Origin: JAMLIN01 sp041676645
GTDB lineage: Bacteria > Pseudomonadota > Gammaproteobacteria > Burkholderiales > Burkholderiaceae_E
NCBI GenBank assembly: GCA_041676645.1
Contig: JBAYRO010000049.1
Span: forward strand, 1-20,974
Length of the DNA stretch: 20,974 nucleotides
Direction of reading: 5' to 3'
Under the pieces are notes generated by a model, which saw nothing but the letters and a program-made list of their open reading frames with translations, searched no databases and had not been told where the DNA came from. The translations under genes and the position numbers were made by a program. This document shows positions 1 to 7,487 of the stretch, one piece after another; the first letter of the stretch is position 1; the number at the start of each line of letters is the position of its first letter.

Positions 1-9
1 GGGACCGCC

Positions 10-759
10 TCAGCGGCGCAGCCAGACCTGGCCGTTGGCATTGGCGCTCAGCGTCGATTCACCGACCGAATCGGCGAAGTCCGGCGCGGCGGCCGCCCTC
101 ATGCTCATCATCGCTTCCTGGGCGACCGGCCGATAAGGCCTCGGCATGCCCGCGGTGCCGACGTTGATGCGCTCGATCTCGTAGCCGGCGTAGCCGAGCG
201 CCTTGGCGATCGTCGCCGCCCGCTCGCTGAAGGCCCGGGAGGCCTCGACCAGCAGTTCCTCCTCGACCCTGGCCCGGGTTTCCTTCGACACCGAGAAGCC
301 GACCGAGAGGATGCGCGCATCCTCGCCGAGTTCGCCGATCAGCTTCGAGAGCGCCTGCACATCGCGCGAATTCAGCGAGGCGTCGGCGTGGACATGCCAG
401 CCGGTGATCCGACGCTCGGTCTTGCCGTCCTCCTGGCGCGACTCGGCATGGATGGGATTCGATCCGACCCCCGCCAGGCTCGACTCGATGCCTTCGACAT
501 CGCGCGCCTTCTCGAGCAGCGCGTTGATGCGGCCGAGCGCATCGCGATTGGCGGTGGCGAGGTCCTCGCTCTGGCGCTCGACGCGCATCACGACGTTCAT
601 CTCGTCGTTGGCGACTTCGCGCGATGCATCGGCCGAGATTCCGAGCAGCGGCGGCTTGCCGGGCTCCTCGTTGGCGCGCGCCGGCGAGCCCAGGGCGAGG
701 CTTGCGGCGGTGAGCACGGCGACGGCGGCAAGGGAGGATACGGATCGAAGCATGGGCAT
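10..759 (-). CDS. Exported SIMPL-domain (DUF541) protein
   Basis: Predicted periplasmic protein of about 249 residues with a SIMPL (DUF541) fold. The N-terminus is a Sec-type signal peptide: a short basic start (MLRSVSS), a hydrophobic stretch of Ala, Val and Leu, and a likely cleavage after SPARA. The mature part opens with 'PLLGISADASREVANDEM', the usual 'v.G.g.v...PD.a.v' entry of SIMPL proteins. It continues with the helical pattern in which a residue pair counts neighbouring Ala/Asn positions (ATANRDALGRINALL). A later segment, 'ALGYAGYEIERINVG', matches the C-terminal part of the family. I chose the ATG at 759 because GAGG lies just upstream; the ATG at 753 is equally possible and a further in-frame ATG at 789 would break the signal peptide. 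The molecular function of bacterial SIMPL proteins is not well defined; stress-related roles have been described for some. The last base of the gene lies 9 bases from the window edge. Confidence 0.82.
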   Translation of the reverse strand: MPMLRSVSSLAAVAVLTAASLALGSPARANEEPGKPPLLGISADASREVANDEMNVVMRVERQSEDLATANRDALGRINALLEKARDVEGIESSLAGVGSNPIHAESRQEDGKTERRITGWHVHADASLNSRDVQALSKLIGELGEDARILSVGFSVSKETRARVEEELLVEASRAFSERAATIAKALGYAGYEIERINVGTAGMPRPYRPVAQEAMMSMRAAAAPDFADSVGESTLSANANGQVWLRR

Positions 760-822
760 GGGCCTCGTGGAAATCGGGGAGCCGTCCAAACGCCTGCGCG
801 CGCCTGCCGGTTGACCCGTCGC

Positions 823-1893
823 TCAGTCGCCGCCCTTGGGCGTTGCCGGCGTGATGTTGGTGATCCGGACCAGATGCCTGGACATGACTTCGGAGATCGC
901 ATCGACATCGAAGCCGCGGGCCTCGTCGCGCGCGGTGTAGTCCATGTAGACCGACCAGTTCCGGCCGCCGCGGTCGACCACCATCAGGCCATGGGTCTGC
1001 ATCGCACGCAGCACATGGTACTCGCGTCGGCCAAGCTCGAACTCCCGCAGGTCGACCTCGGGCGGGATGGCGAACATCATGCCCAGGCTGACCTGCGCGC
1101 TGCCGCCGTTGTTGGGGTAGTTGGAATGCCAGTCGTCGCGGGTGGCCGGCCAGACCCAGGGTGAAGTGAGCACGTCGATATGCGCGGCGAAGGCCAGCAT
1201 GTGCTCGATGCCCTGCTCCAGCTCGCCCGAGACGATCAGCCCGGCGGTGGAGGATCCGCCGTAGGCGCGTGTCGAGCCGAAGCCGAGCATTCCGTCGATG
1301 CGGAAGTCCTCGATCTCGAAGCCGGTCATGTGCTCGATGCCGGGGCCGTCGATCGGCATCGGCACATAGCAGCCCGCGCCCCAGGTCCGCTCGCCGACCT
1401 TGTATGCGCCGATGAATTCATGGATCAGCCTGCCGTCGGGCGAGACCACCGACATGTGGGAATCGGCGTCGCCCTCGAAGGGCGGCGAAGCGGTCGCGTC
1501 GGCCGGTATGCGGATCCGGACCCGGTCGTTCTTGCCCGTGGGACCGGCGTTGACCACGACCGTCTGCATCGGGTCGGATTCGCGCGCATGCCACAGGGCC
1601 ACGGTCCAGGCATTCTCGGCAAGGTCGAGCCCACCATCGAGCCTGCGGATCTGGCGGGTCGCGCCATCGACGTCCGATGAAAAGCGCGCGCCCGCCCCCA
1701 CCGGCAGGTTCCAGACGGAGTCCGGCGACAGGAAGCGAAACGGCTCCTTCGCCCCCCTGGGGTAGTCGTCACCGCCCCTGTCCGAGGACCACGGCCATCT
1801 CATGCCACCGAGGAGGCCGACCGAAGCGCTGGCGCAGGCGCCGGCAAGCAGGCTGCGACGGGAGATCGGAATCAGTTTGCTCATGGCTGCCAT
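823..1893 (-). CDS. Tat-exported protein of unknown function
   Basis: This encodes 356 residues (or 353 from the second ATG at 1884). The N-terminus carries a twin-arginine signal, SRRSLLAG at residues 11-18, followed by a small-residue hydrophobic stretch, so export in a folded state through the Tat system is likely. The rest looks globular, with no further membrane segments. Visible landmarks are SVWN (59-62), an acidic/His segment GDADSHM (141-147), a glycine/serine-rich segment GFGSTRAYGGSSTAG (204-218) and an internal 'GELEQGIEHMLAFA' (223-236). From memory, the order of SVWN, A-D-x-H-M, then E-L-x-x-G-x-I-x-H-x-L-A resembles large secreted proteins of unknown function found in actinobacteria. 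That comparison is recollection, not a search. The gene lies between two SIMPL-domain genes on the same strand, so a shared envelope role is plausible. No catalytic motif was recognised with confidence. Confidence 0.75.
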   Translation of the reverse strand: MAAMSKLIPISRRSLLAGACASASVGLLGGMRWPWSSDRGGDDYPRGAKEPFRFLSPDSVWNLPVGAGARFSSDVDGATRQIRRLDGGLDLAENAWTVALWHARESDPMQTVVVNAGPTGKNDRVRIRIPADATASPPFEGDADSHMSVVSPDGRLIHEFIGAYKVGERTWGAGCYVPMPIDGPGIEHMTGFEIEDFRIDGMLGFGSTRAYGGSSTAGLIVSGELEQGIEHMLAFAAHIDVLTSPWVWPATRDDWHSNYPNNGGSAQVSLGMMFAIPPEVDLREFELGRREYHVLRAMQTHGLMVVDRGGRNWSVYMDYTARDEARGFDVDAISEVMSRHLVRITNITPATPKGGD

Positions 1894-1895
1894 TG

Positions 1896-1926
1896 TGCCC
1901 GCGGGCGGCGACCCATGCCCGCGGGC
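1896..1926. repeat. Twin GCCCGCGGGC palindromes upstream of the Tat-protein gene
   Basis: The 11-base word TGCCCGCGGGC occurs at 1896-1906 and again at 1916-1926, a spacing of 20 bases. Each copy contains the perfect 10-base palindrome GCCCGCGGGC. The pair lies directly upstream of the minus-strand start codon at 1893. It could be a paired operator, a transcript hairpin, or a by-product of high GC content. Confidence 0.4.
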
Positions 1927-2004
1927 CCCGATGAACGCGGCGTACCGGACGACGAGAACGGCGCCGCCACGGCCCCAGCGGCCCGGCCCGGCGCAGCCGG
2001 CTCG

Positions 2005-2718
2005 CTAGCGCAACTCGTAGACGAAGGTGCTCACCACCCGCAGCCGCTTGGTCTGCGAAGCGCTGTGGTCGCCGTAGCTGCTGCCGTCGCCGCTGATCTG
2101 GATGACGCCCTGGTTGGCCGATTTCAGCGCACCGAGCCGGGCACCGGCCTCCTCGGCGAACTGGGTCGCCTGCTCGCGCGCATTGCGGGTCGCTTCGGAC
2201 AGCAGGGTCGGCTTGACCTCGTTGAAGCCGCGCAACTGGTAGCTGGGCCCGATGTCGCTCTGGATCGCGAGGCCGGCCTGGATCAGGGGATCGACGCCCA
2301 GGGCCGCCTTCGCGATCTCGGCGACCCGCGGCGACTTCACCCTGACCTCGCCGCTGCCGGTATAGCGAAACGGCTGGTTGGGCTGGCTGTATTCGCGCGA
2401 GTAGACATCGGTGACCTGCAACGGCCGGATCTCGATTTCGGATTCCTCGATCCCGGCCTGCGCCAGGAAGGCGACCACCTTGTCGCGGTCGGCCGCCAGC
2501 GCCTGCTGGACCTCGCCGAACTCGTTGCCTGCGCGCCGGAACGACAGCGGCCAGACGACAAAGTCGCTCGCCACGTTCATCTCGGCAAGCCCCTTGACGG
2601 TGATCCACCGATCCGCCATCCGGAAGCGTTCGAGGCCGTTGCCCACCGCCCAGCCGGCGGTGGCCGCACCGACCGCTATCAGCAGGCCGGCGATCACGCG
2701 ATTGATTCCGATCGTCAT
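2005..2718 (-). CDS. Membrane-anchored SIMPL-domain (DUF541) protein
   Basis: This is 237 residues with one N-terminal hydrophobic helix (about residues 8-28) that is probably an uncleaved anchor or a signal peptide. The SIMPL domain follows: 'WITVKGLAEMNVASDFVVW' (38-56) is the standard first strands. The counting helix follows (EFGEVQQALAADRDKVVAFL), then 'IEESEIEIRPLQVTDVYSREY', and the 'ATRNAREQATQFAEEAGARLG' helix near the C-terminus. The protein ends 'RLRVVSTFVYELR', the closing strand of the family. The 'SQPNQPFRYTGSGEVRV' segment resembles the middle portion of DUF541 proteins in other Proteobacteria. An AGGA sequence sits just upstream of the ATG. This is the first of three same-strand envelope genes (this one, the Tat-exported protein, then another SIMPL protein). 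The two SIMPL proteins differ strongly outside the fold, so they are old paralogs rather than a recent duplication. Confidence 0.85.
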   Translation of the reverse strand: MTIGINRVIAGLLIAVGAATAGWAVGNGLERFRMADRWITVKGLAEMNVASDFVVWPLSFRRAGNEFGEVQQALAADRDKVVAFLAQAGIEESEIEIRPLQVTDVYSREYSQPNQPFRYTGSGEVRVKSPRVAEIAKAALGVDPLIQAGLAIQSDIGPSYQLRGFNEVKPTLLSEATRNAREQATQFAEEAGARLGALKSANQGVIQISGDGSSYGDHSASQTKRLRVVSTFVYELR

Positions 2719-2821
2719 GTGTCCTGGTGCCCCCTTCGCTTTCTCGACATGTCCGGAGCGCGTACATTGGCCGTAACGCCCTGCCCCGCGCGATCAACGT
2801 GATGATCCGGGCGGGGGATGA

Positions 2822-2837
2822 CAGGCGCAAGCGCCTG
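2822..2837 (-). terminator. Possible hairpin after the ABC operon
   Basis: The sequence CAGGCGCAAGCGCCTG forms a perfect 7+7 inverted repeat with a 2-base centre, 39 bases past the stop of the last ABC-operon gene. No T-tract follows on the minus strand, so this is at best a weak or Rho-assisted terminator candidate. The 157 bases between 2719 and 2875 hold no gene. Confidence 0.3.
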
Positions 2838-2875
2838 CCCGGCAACTGCCAGAAGCCTGCCCGAATCCGGCCCCA

Positions 2876-3694
2876 TCAGTGGCAGTCGGGCACTTCCTGC
2901 TCGACATACACCTCGAAGGCGACATCGCGCGCCGTCAGCTCGACGAGCGCGTCGGTGAAGGCGTCGCTGCGCCAGGCATCGGCGATGTCCGTGGCGCGCT
3001 CGACCATCTCCGGATCGCCGTCCGGGACCATGAGCGCCAGCGTGCTGTCCGGCCGGGCGGACAGCCGGCGGGAGAACTTCTTCCACTCCGGGAAGCGGAG
3101 CAGTTCCTCGAGGATCGGACTGTCGTGGACCATCGCATCGCACTCCCCGATGCGCAAGGCGACCAGGGCCTCGGTCAGGGATGCATGGACGATCTCGATC
3201 GCGCCGTGGCGATCGCCCAGTTCGCCGCGATGGCCGCCACCCGCCGCGAGGCAGACCGTCCGTCCGCGCAGATGCGCCCAGCGGCGGATGCTGCTGTCGG
3301 TTCGCATGATCGCCATGGGCGCGGACCGGTAGTCCAGGGGAATGATCGTCGTCGACGCCGGTCTCCCGCCGCCGTCGGCCAGCGTCGTGATCGCCAGCTT
3401 CGCCGCCCCGGCGTCCACCGGGGCCAGTGGCCGGTCCAGGCGCCGGGCGAGGTCTTGCGCAAGCGCGGTGTCGATCGTGGCGGGCGTTCGGTACTTCGCG
3501 CCAGCCTGGTGCGCCGGCACCACGAAGTCGAGCGCGACGGCAAGCGGCTCGGCCATCGCCCGCATCGGCGCCGCGCCAAGGAAGGCGCCAAGGCCCAGCG
3601 CTGCGGCGGCGCGAAGCCATTGCCACCCCCGTGCCCGGGCGGACCGGGGACCGCCCCCAACGGGCGGCGACGCGAACGGGCCTTCCCTGTTCAT
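2876..3694 (-). CDS. Periplasmic substrate-binding-like protein (family 3 type), last gene of ABC operon
   Basis: This is 272 residues. The N-terminus is long and basic (ARGWQWLR near residue 21), followed by a hydrophobic stretch and a likely cleavage after RAMA (about residue 48). The mature part has the bilobal binding-protein pattern. Visible pieces are 'ATIDTALAQDLARRL' (72-86) in place of the usual first-lobe helix, 'LRGRTVCLAAGGG' (142-154) as the hinge-crossing 'L.Gk.v.v..G', and 'ALRIGECDAMVHDSPIL' (179-195). The last matches the 'l..G..DA.v.D.p.l' signature of SBP_bac_3 proteins. It starts 4 bases after the permease stop, so it is surely co-transcribed with the importer. The importer already has its own NMT1-type binding protein, so this is a second one from another family. 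It may widen substrate range, sense ligand, or do something unrelated to uptake. The first lobe is weakly conserved. Confidence 0.75.
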   Translation of the reverse strand: MNREGPFASPPVGGGPRSARARGWQWLRAAAALGLGAFLGAAPMRAMAEPLAVALDFVVPAHQAGAKYRTPATIDTALAQDLARRLDRPLAPVDAGAAKLAITTLADGGGRPASTTIIPLDYRSAPMAIMRTDSSIRRWAHLRGRTVCLAAGGGHRGELGDRHGAIEIVHASLTEALVALRIGECDAMVHDSPILEELLRFPEWKKFSRRLSARPDSTLALMVPDGDPEMVERATDIADAWRSDAFTDALVELTARDVAFEVYVEQEVPDCH

Positions 3695-3698
3695 CGGA

Positions 3699-4493
3699 CT
3701 ACACGTACTGGTAGCGCAGGACCCGGTGCCGCAGGCGCTCGAGCAGTAGCTGGTCGATGAGCGGCGCCAGGATCGCGATCGCGAGGATGCTGGTCATCAC
3801 GCCGACCATGTCGGCGGTTTCCCCGGCATAGGACAGCGACCGCCCGAGCCCCTGGCCGAAGCCGATCAGCATCTCCGCTGAAATCAGCGCGCGCCAGGCA
3901 TTGCCGAAGGCGAGCTGGGCGCCGGTGATCAGCTCGGGCATCACCGCCGGCAGGTACACCCGCCGCAGCAGGTCGAGGCGCGAGGCGCCCATCACCCGGG
4001 CCGCGCTGACATGGACCTTCTCCACGCTTTCGGTGGCGTTCATCACCGAGAGCGCCGCCGGGAAGAAGGCCGCGATCGCCACCACGACCACGATGGGCAT
4101 GTTGCCGAAGCCCATCAGGATCAGGAAGATCGGCACCCAGGCGATCGAGGGAATCGACTGCAGGATCACGATCGCGAACTTCATCACCTCGCGAAAGAAG
4201 TACATCACCGCGCCGAGCAGGCCGAAGACGACGCCGCAAACGAGCGCCGCGCCGTAGCCGGTGCCCAGGCGCGCCAGGCTGCCGCCGAGCGCCGCCCGGA
4301 AATCGGCCGATCCGATCTCCTCCCACAGGCGCATGAAGACCACATGCACATCGGGCATGAGGAAGTCCGGCAGCGACCAGGCGGCAAACTGCCACAGCAG
4401 CAGGATGAACAGCACCGCGAGGACCATCGCCGTCTTGCGGCGCGGGCCCCCGAGGCGAAGCTGTCCGGCCGCCAGGTTCGAACGATCGCTCAT
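3699..4493 (-). CDS. ABC transporter permease, nitrate/sulfonate/taurine class
   Basis: This 264-residue inner-membrane protein has about six hydrophobic helices, starting with 'AMVLAVLFILLLWQFAAW' at residues 22-39. The cytoplasmic coupling loop (EAA motif) that docks on the ATPase is clear: 'AARVMGASRLDLLRRVYLP' at about 164-182, continuing A-V-M-P. Other family marks are 'IPSIAWVPIFLILMGFG' (114-130) and 'NAWRALISAEML' (198-209), typical of SsuC/TauC/NrtB proteins. It lies 71 bases downstream of the NMT1-type binding protein gene and 4 bases upstream of the second binding-protein-like gene. The substrate cannot be read from the sequence; nitrogen- or sulfur-containing organic compounds and thiamine precursors are all carried by this class. 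Confidence 0.9.
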   Translation of the reverse strand: MSDRSNLAAGQLRLGGPRRKTAMVLAVLFILLLWQFAAWSLPDFLMPDVHVVFMRLWEEIGSADFRAALGGSLARLGTGYGAALVCGVVFGLLGAVMYFFREVMKFAIVILQSIPSIAWVPIFLILMGFGNMPIVVVVAIAAFFPAALSVMNATESVEKVHVSAARVMGASRLDLLRRVYLPAVMPELITGAQLAFGNAWRALISAEMLIGFGQGLGRSLSYAGETADMVGVMTSILAIAILAPLIDQLLLERLRHRVLRYQYV

Positions 4494-4533
4494 CTATCGA
4501 CGGGCCCCGGCCCGGTGTGCCGTGTGCCTTGCG

Positions 4534-4569
4534 GATGCGCCCTGGCTCACAGATGCGCCCTGGCTCACA
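4534..4569. repeat. Perfect 18-bp tandem duplication across a stop codon
   Basis: The unit GATGCGCCCTGGCTCACA is present at 4534-4551 and again, identical, at 4552-4569. The copy at 4552-4569 contains the stop codon of the upstream binding-protein gene. Because 18 is a multiple of three, the other copy places a second in-frame TGA 18 bases further on. The rest of the 71-base gap to the permease start has no gene. Confidence 0.9.
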
Positions 4570-5560
4570 GCCGGCGCTCCTGCTGCCAGCTCAGGTCGAG
4601 GATGGCCTCGACATCGAAGGGGCTGCCGTCGCGCGTCTTGAGCGCCCCGCTCTCCTGCATGATCCCGGCGATCTCCTGCATCCGCGAGCGCTCGGCGTCG
4701 GTGAGCGCGGCATTGAACACCTGGGTGCGGATCGCATCGGTGATGATCGCCTCGCGCGGCAGCTCGGTGCCGTCCAGGGTGCGCAGCGTGGGCTCGGCGA
4801 TGAACTCGTCGGCGATGTACTTCGCCGCTTCCTCGGGGCGCTGCTGCAGCATGTCGATCGCATCCTTCTGCGCATCGAGCGTCTTCCAGAGATCCTCCTT
4901 GCGACTGGCCAGGACATCGCCCGAGGTGATCACCACCATGCAGGGGAACGGCCATACCTCGCCGATCTCGTAGATCTCCTTGACCGGTGCGATCGCCTTG
5001 GCGATGCTCGCCTGCGGCTCGAACAGGAAGGCGCCGTCCACGCGCTTCGCGACCAGCGACTGCACCGCCACCTGCGGGCTCACGCCCATGACGTTGACGT
5101 CCGACGACGCCAGGCCCGCCTGCTTGAACACCACGCCCTTGAGCACGGTATCGGCGGTGCTGCCTTCCCTCTGCGAGGCGATGGTCCGACCCTCGAGGTC
5201 GGCGATGGTGTCGATACCGGCATCCTCGCGCACGATCATCGCGTGATAGCCGTGCTGGGCGCCGCCCACCACCTTGAGGTCCGCGCCGCGGGACGCCCAG
5301 GCGATCGCATTGGTGAAGCCGAGCACCCCCGATTGGAGCTGGCCGCCGACGATCGCCTTGATCAGGTCGGTCCCGGACTGAAATTCCACCAGCTCCACAT
5401 CGACCCCGCGCTTCGCGTAGAGATCGGCCTTGTGCGCAAGGATCGCCTGGGCGTCGTCCATCACGCGCAGGTATCCGACCTTGAACTTGTCCTGCGCCGC
5501 GGCGGGCGCCGCGATGGCCAGTGCCGCCAGCGCGGCGATGAGCAGTCGTGCTGCCTTCAT
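4565..5560 (-). CDS. ABC transporter substrate-binding protein, NMT1/SsuA type
   Basis: This 331-residue periplasmic protein begins with a clean Sec signal (MKAARLLIAALAALAIAAPAA, cleavage near residue 22). The mature part has the NMT1/OMP1-like fold of nitrate, sulfonate and taurine binding proteins. Visible pieces are 'DKFKVGYLRVMDDAQAIL', 'YAKRGVDVELVEFQSGTDLI', 'AIVGGQLQSGVLGFTNAIAWA' (first-lobe ligand pocket, the usual 'G.D.g..g......A...G') and 'DLEGRTIASQREGST' (hinge). A middle segment 'KRVDGAFLFEPQASIA' is where partner proteins read 'G.vDA....eP......'. Its ATG overlaps the stop of the ATPase gene as ATGA, with GGAG at a normal distance upstream. The gene order ATPase, binding protein, permease is compact. 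The ligand is unknown. The stop lies within an 18-bp tandem duplication. Confidence 0.88.
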   Translation of the reverse strand: MKAARLLIAALAALAIAAPAAAQDKFKVGYLRVMDDAQAILAHKADLYAKRGVDVELVEFQSGTDLIKAIVGGQLQSGVLGFTNAIAWASRGADLKVVGGAQHGYHAMIVREDAGIDTIADLEGRTIASQREGSTADTVLKGVVFKQAGLASSDVNVMGVSPQVAVQSLVAKRVDGAFLFEPQASIAKAIAPVKEIYEIGEVWPFPCMVVITSGDVLASRKEDLWKTLDAQKDAIDMLQQRPEEAAKYIADEFIAEPTLRTLDGTELPREAIITDAIRTQVFNAALTDAERSRMQEIAGIMQESGALKTRDGSPFDVEAILDLSWQQERRL

Positions 5561-6330
5561 GCTGTTGCTCCGAGGGGGGTGATTGATGGTTCGACCCGCT
5601 GCGCCTCGATGCCGAGCAGCCGCAGGATCTCGCTTCGCACGTCGGCGAATGCGGACAGGTCGTGGGTCCGTTCCCGTTGCCCGAGACGAAACGCCTTCAG
5701 CACGGTGGCCGGGCGGGGGCTGAACACCAGGATGTGGTCGGCGAGGAAGATCGCCTCGTCCACATCGTGCGTGACCAGCAGCACGGTGGGCGCCTGCTCG
5801 CGGATCAGCTCGCGCAGGGCATCCTGCAGCGTCATGCGGGTGAGCGCGTCGAGCGCACCGAAGGGTTCGTCGAGCAGCAGCGCCCGGGGTTCGGCGATGA
5901 AGGCGCGCGCGAGCGCCGCGCGCTGGCGCATGCCGCCCGAGACCTGGTGCGGGTAGTAGTCGGCGAAGCCGTCGAGCGAGACCTTCGACAGCCAGCGCAG
6001 CGCGCGGGTACGGGCGGTCCGCTTGTCCAGCTTCTGGAACTCGAGCGCGAGCGCCACGTTCTGCGCGAGCGTCAGCCAGGGAAAGAGCGCGTTCTCCTGG
6101 AACATCAGGGTGCGCTCGGGATGCGGGCCGGCGACCGGCCTGTCGTCGGCGAGCACGGCGCCGCCCGTCGGGGCTTCCAGGCCCGCGGCGAGATGCAGCA
6201 GGGTGGACTTCCCGCAACCGGACGGCCCGACCAGCGCGACGAGCTCGCCTTCGGCGAACTCGTGCGTGAAATCATCGATGACCCGCAGGCCACCGAACCT
6301 CTTGGCCACGGCGTTGAAACTGAGCTTCAT
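5557..6330 (-). CDS. ABC transporter ATP-binding protein, nitrate/sulfonate/taurine class
   Basis: This 257-residue cytoplasmic ATPase drives the importer encoded by the following genes. All nucleotide-binding motifs are intact: Walker A GPSGCGKST (35-43), Q-loop Gln78 in 'LMFQENALFPWLT', signature SGGMRQR (131-137), Walker B ALLLDEP (150-156) and H-loop His188 in 'LLVTHDVDEA'. 'QENALFPWLTLAQNVALALE' is the typical stretch of SsuB/TauB/NrtD relatives. It is the first gene of the four-gene operon and lies 70 bases downstream of the transporter gene of the arsenite/bile-acid superfamily on the same strand. I found no clear promoter in that gap, so read-through from upstream remains possible. 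Confidence 0.93.
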   Translation of the reverse strand: MKLSFNAVAKRFGGLRVIDDFTHEFAEGELVALVGPSGCGKSTLLHLAAGLEAPTGGAVLADDRPVAGPHPERTLMFQENALFPWLTLAQNVALALEFQKLDKRTARTRALRWLSKVSLDGFADYYPHQVSGGMRQRAALARAFIAEPRALLLDEPFGALDALTRMTLQDALRELIREQAPTVLLVTHDVDEAIFLADHILVFSPRPATVLKAFRLGQRERTHDLSAFADVRSEILRLLGIEAQRVEPSITPLGATA

Positions 6331-6400
6331 GAGGACGGCAGTCTGGGACCGGCCCGGCGCCGCGGCAACGACGGATTGTGTCTTTGCTTATGCGCGGCGC

Positions 6401-7375
6401 TTATGGCGAAATCCCGCGCGCTTGCAAGGGCAGCGCGCCGATGATGCGGACATAGGCGATCTCGGCCAGCAGCTCGACCAGCGTCTGGGTCACGATGATC
6501 GCCGGCAGCAGGGGAATCGCACCCGGCACCGCAAGCGCCAGCGGCAGGATCACGAGCGAATTGCGGGTCGCGCTGCTGAAGGCGATCGCCCGCCGCGCCG
6601 GCGGATCGAGCCGCATCGCGCGCCCCGTCCACCACCCGGCGACGGGAGCCAGGATGGCGAACGCGATGTAGGCCGGCACGACCCGCAGGGCAGCATCCAT
6701 CGCCGGCCCGAGTCGCGGCAGCACCGCCGCAACGACGATGAACAGCACGAGGGCGGTGGCCGGGACCGGCAGCAGGTCGAAGACGGCGCCGGCGCCCTGC
6801 CCCGCAGGGCTGCGCGCGAGCCATCGCTGCGTCAGCGCCGCAAGCGCCAGCGGGACGAGGATCAGCCACACGAAGGCATGGAGGAAGGGGCCAATCGCCA
6901 CCAGCTCCGCCGCATCCTCCCCGAGGAAGATCACCAGGTAGACGGGCAGCAGGAGCATCTGCACCAGCAGCAGGATCGGCGTCGCCGCCAGCAGCAGCCG
7001 CGAATCCGCACGACCGAGGTGGGCGAAGGCCACCACATAGTCGATGCAGGGCGTGAGCAGCACCAGCAGCACGCCGAGCCGGAGCATCGGATCGGCCGGC
7101 AGAAAGCGCAGGATCAGCGCGACCAGCAACGGGATCACGATGAAATTCGACGACAGCAGCGCCGCCAGGAAGCGCGCCTGACCGAAGGCCCTCCCCAGCC
7201 CGGCCACCGGAACCTGCAGGAAGGTCGCGTAGAGCATCAGCGCCAGCGCCGGATTGATGAAGCCCTCGAGCGCCGCGGTGCCCGGAACCAGCAAGGCGAC
7301 GAGGACCGCTGCCGCCACGGCGCAGAAATAGATGGGGATCTGTCGCGATTCCAGAGTGGCTCGAAGCGCCTGCAT
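6401..7375 (-). CDS. ACR3/bile-acid-symporter superfamily membrane transporter (arsenic-resistance-like)
   Basis: This 324-residue integral membrane protein has about ten helices. The pattern fits the BASS/ACR3 superfamily: 'NPALALMLYATFLQVP' (41-56), 'LLVLLTPCIDYVV' (103-115) with the Pro-Cys pair (Cys110) at the place where ACR3 arsenite exporters carry a conserved cysteine, and a C-terminal 'ATRNSLVILPLALA' (269-282) followed by 'TQTLVELLAEI' (296-306). This subgroup is usually named arsenic resistance protein, but substrates of most members are untested, and no arsR, arsC or arsH lies nearby. I chose the ATG at 7375, which starts the hydrophobic domain after a short charged segment. An ATG further out (about 7465-7597) would add an unconserved, proline-rich tail across the divergent promoter region. 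It is transcribed away from the lipoprotein gene at 7488, with 112 bases between the two starts. Confidence 0.78.
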   Translation of the reverse strand: MQALRATLESRQIPIYFCAVAAAVLVALLVPGTAALEGFINPALALMLYATFLQVPVAGLGRAFGQARFLAALLSSNFIVIPLLVALILRFLPADPMLRLGVLLVLLTPCIDYVVAFAHLGRADSRLLLAATPILLLVQMLLLPVYLVIFLGEDAAELVAIGPFLHAFVWLILVPLALAALTQRWLARSPAGQGAGAVFDLLPVPATALVLFIVVAAVLPRLGPAMDAALRVVPAYIAFAILAPVAGWWTGRAMRLDPPARRAIAFSSATRNSLVILPLALAVPGAIPLLPAIIVTQTLVELLAEIAYVRIIGALPLQARGISP

Positions 7376-7487
7376 CGCCTGTTGATAGCATATGATCGGG
7401 CGCGGATCGAAGTCGGTTCCCGCCGGGGGCGGTCCCGGCCACTCGTCCGGTTCCGGCACCGACATGCAGTACGATGGCAGCGAAACC

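Noticed and set aside
2746..2754. GACATGTC palindrome, also present near 10035
   Set aside because: An 8-base palindrome twice in 21 kb is not notable and the two sites share no further context.
4517..5956. Plus-strand open frame of 479 codons
   Set aside because: It is antisense to the binding protein and ATPase genes, which have clear families and intact motifs.
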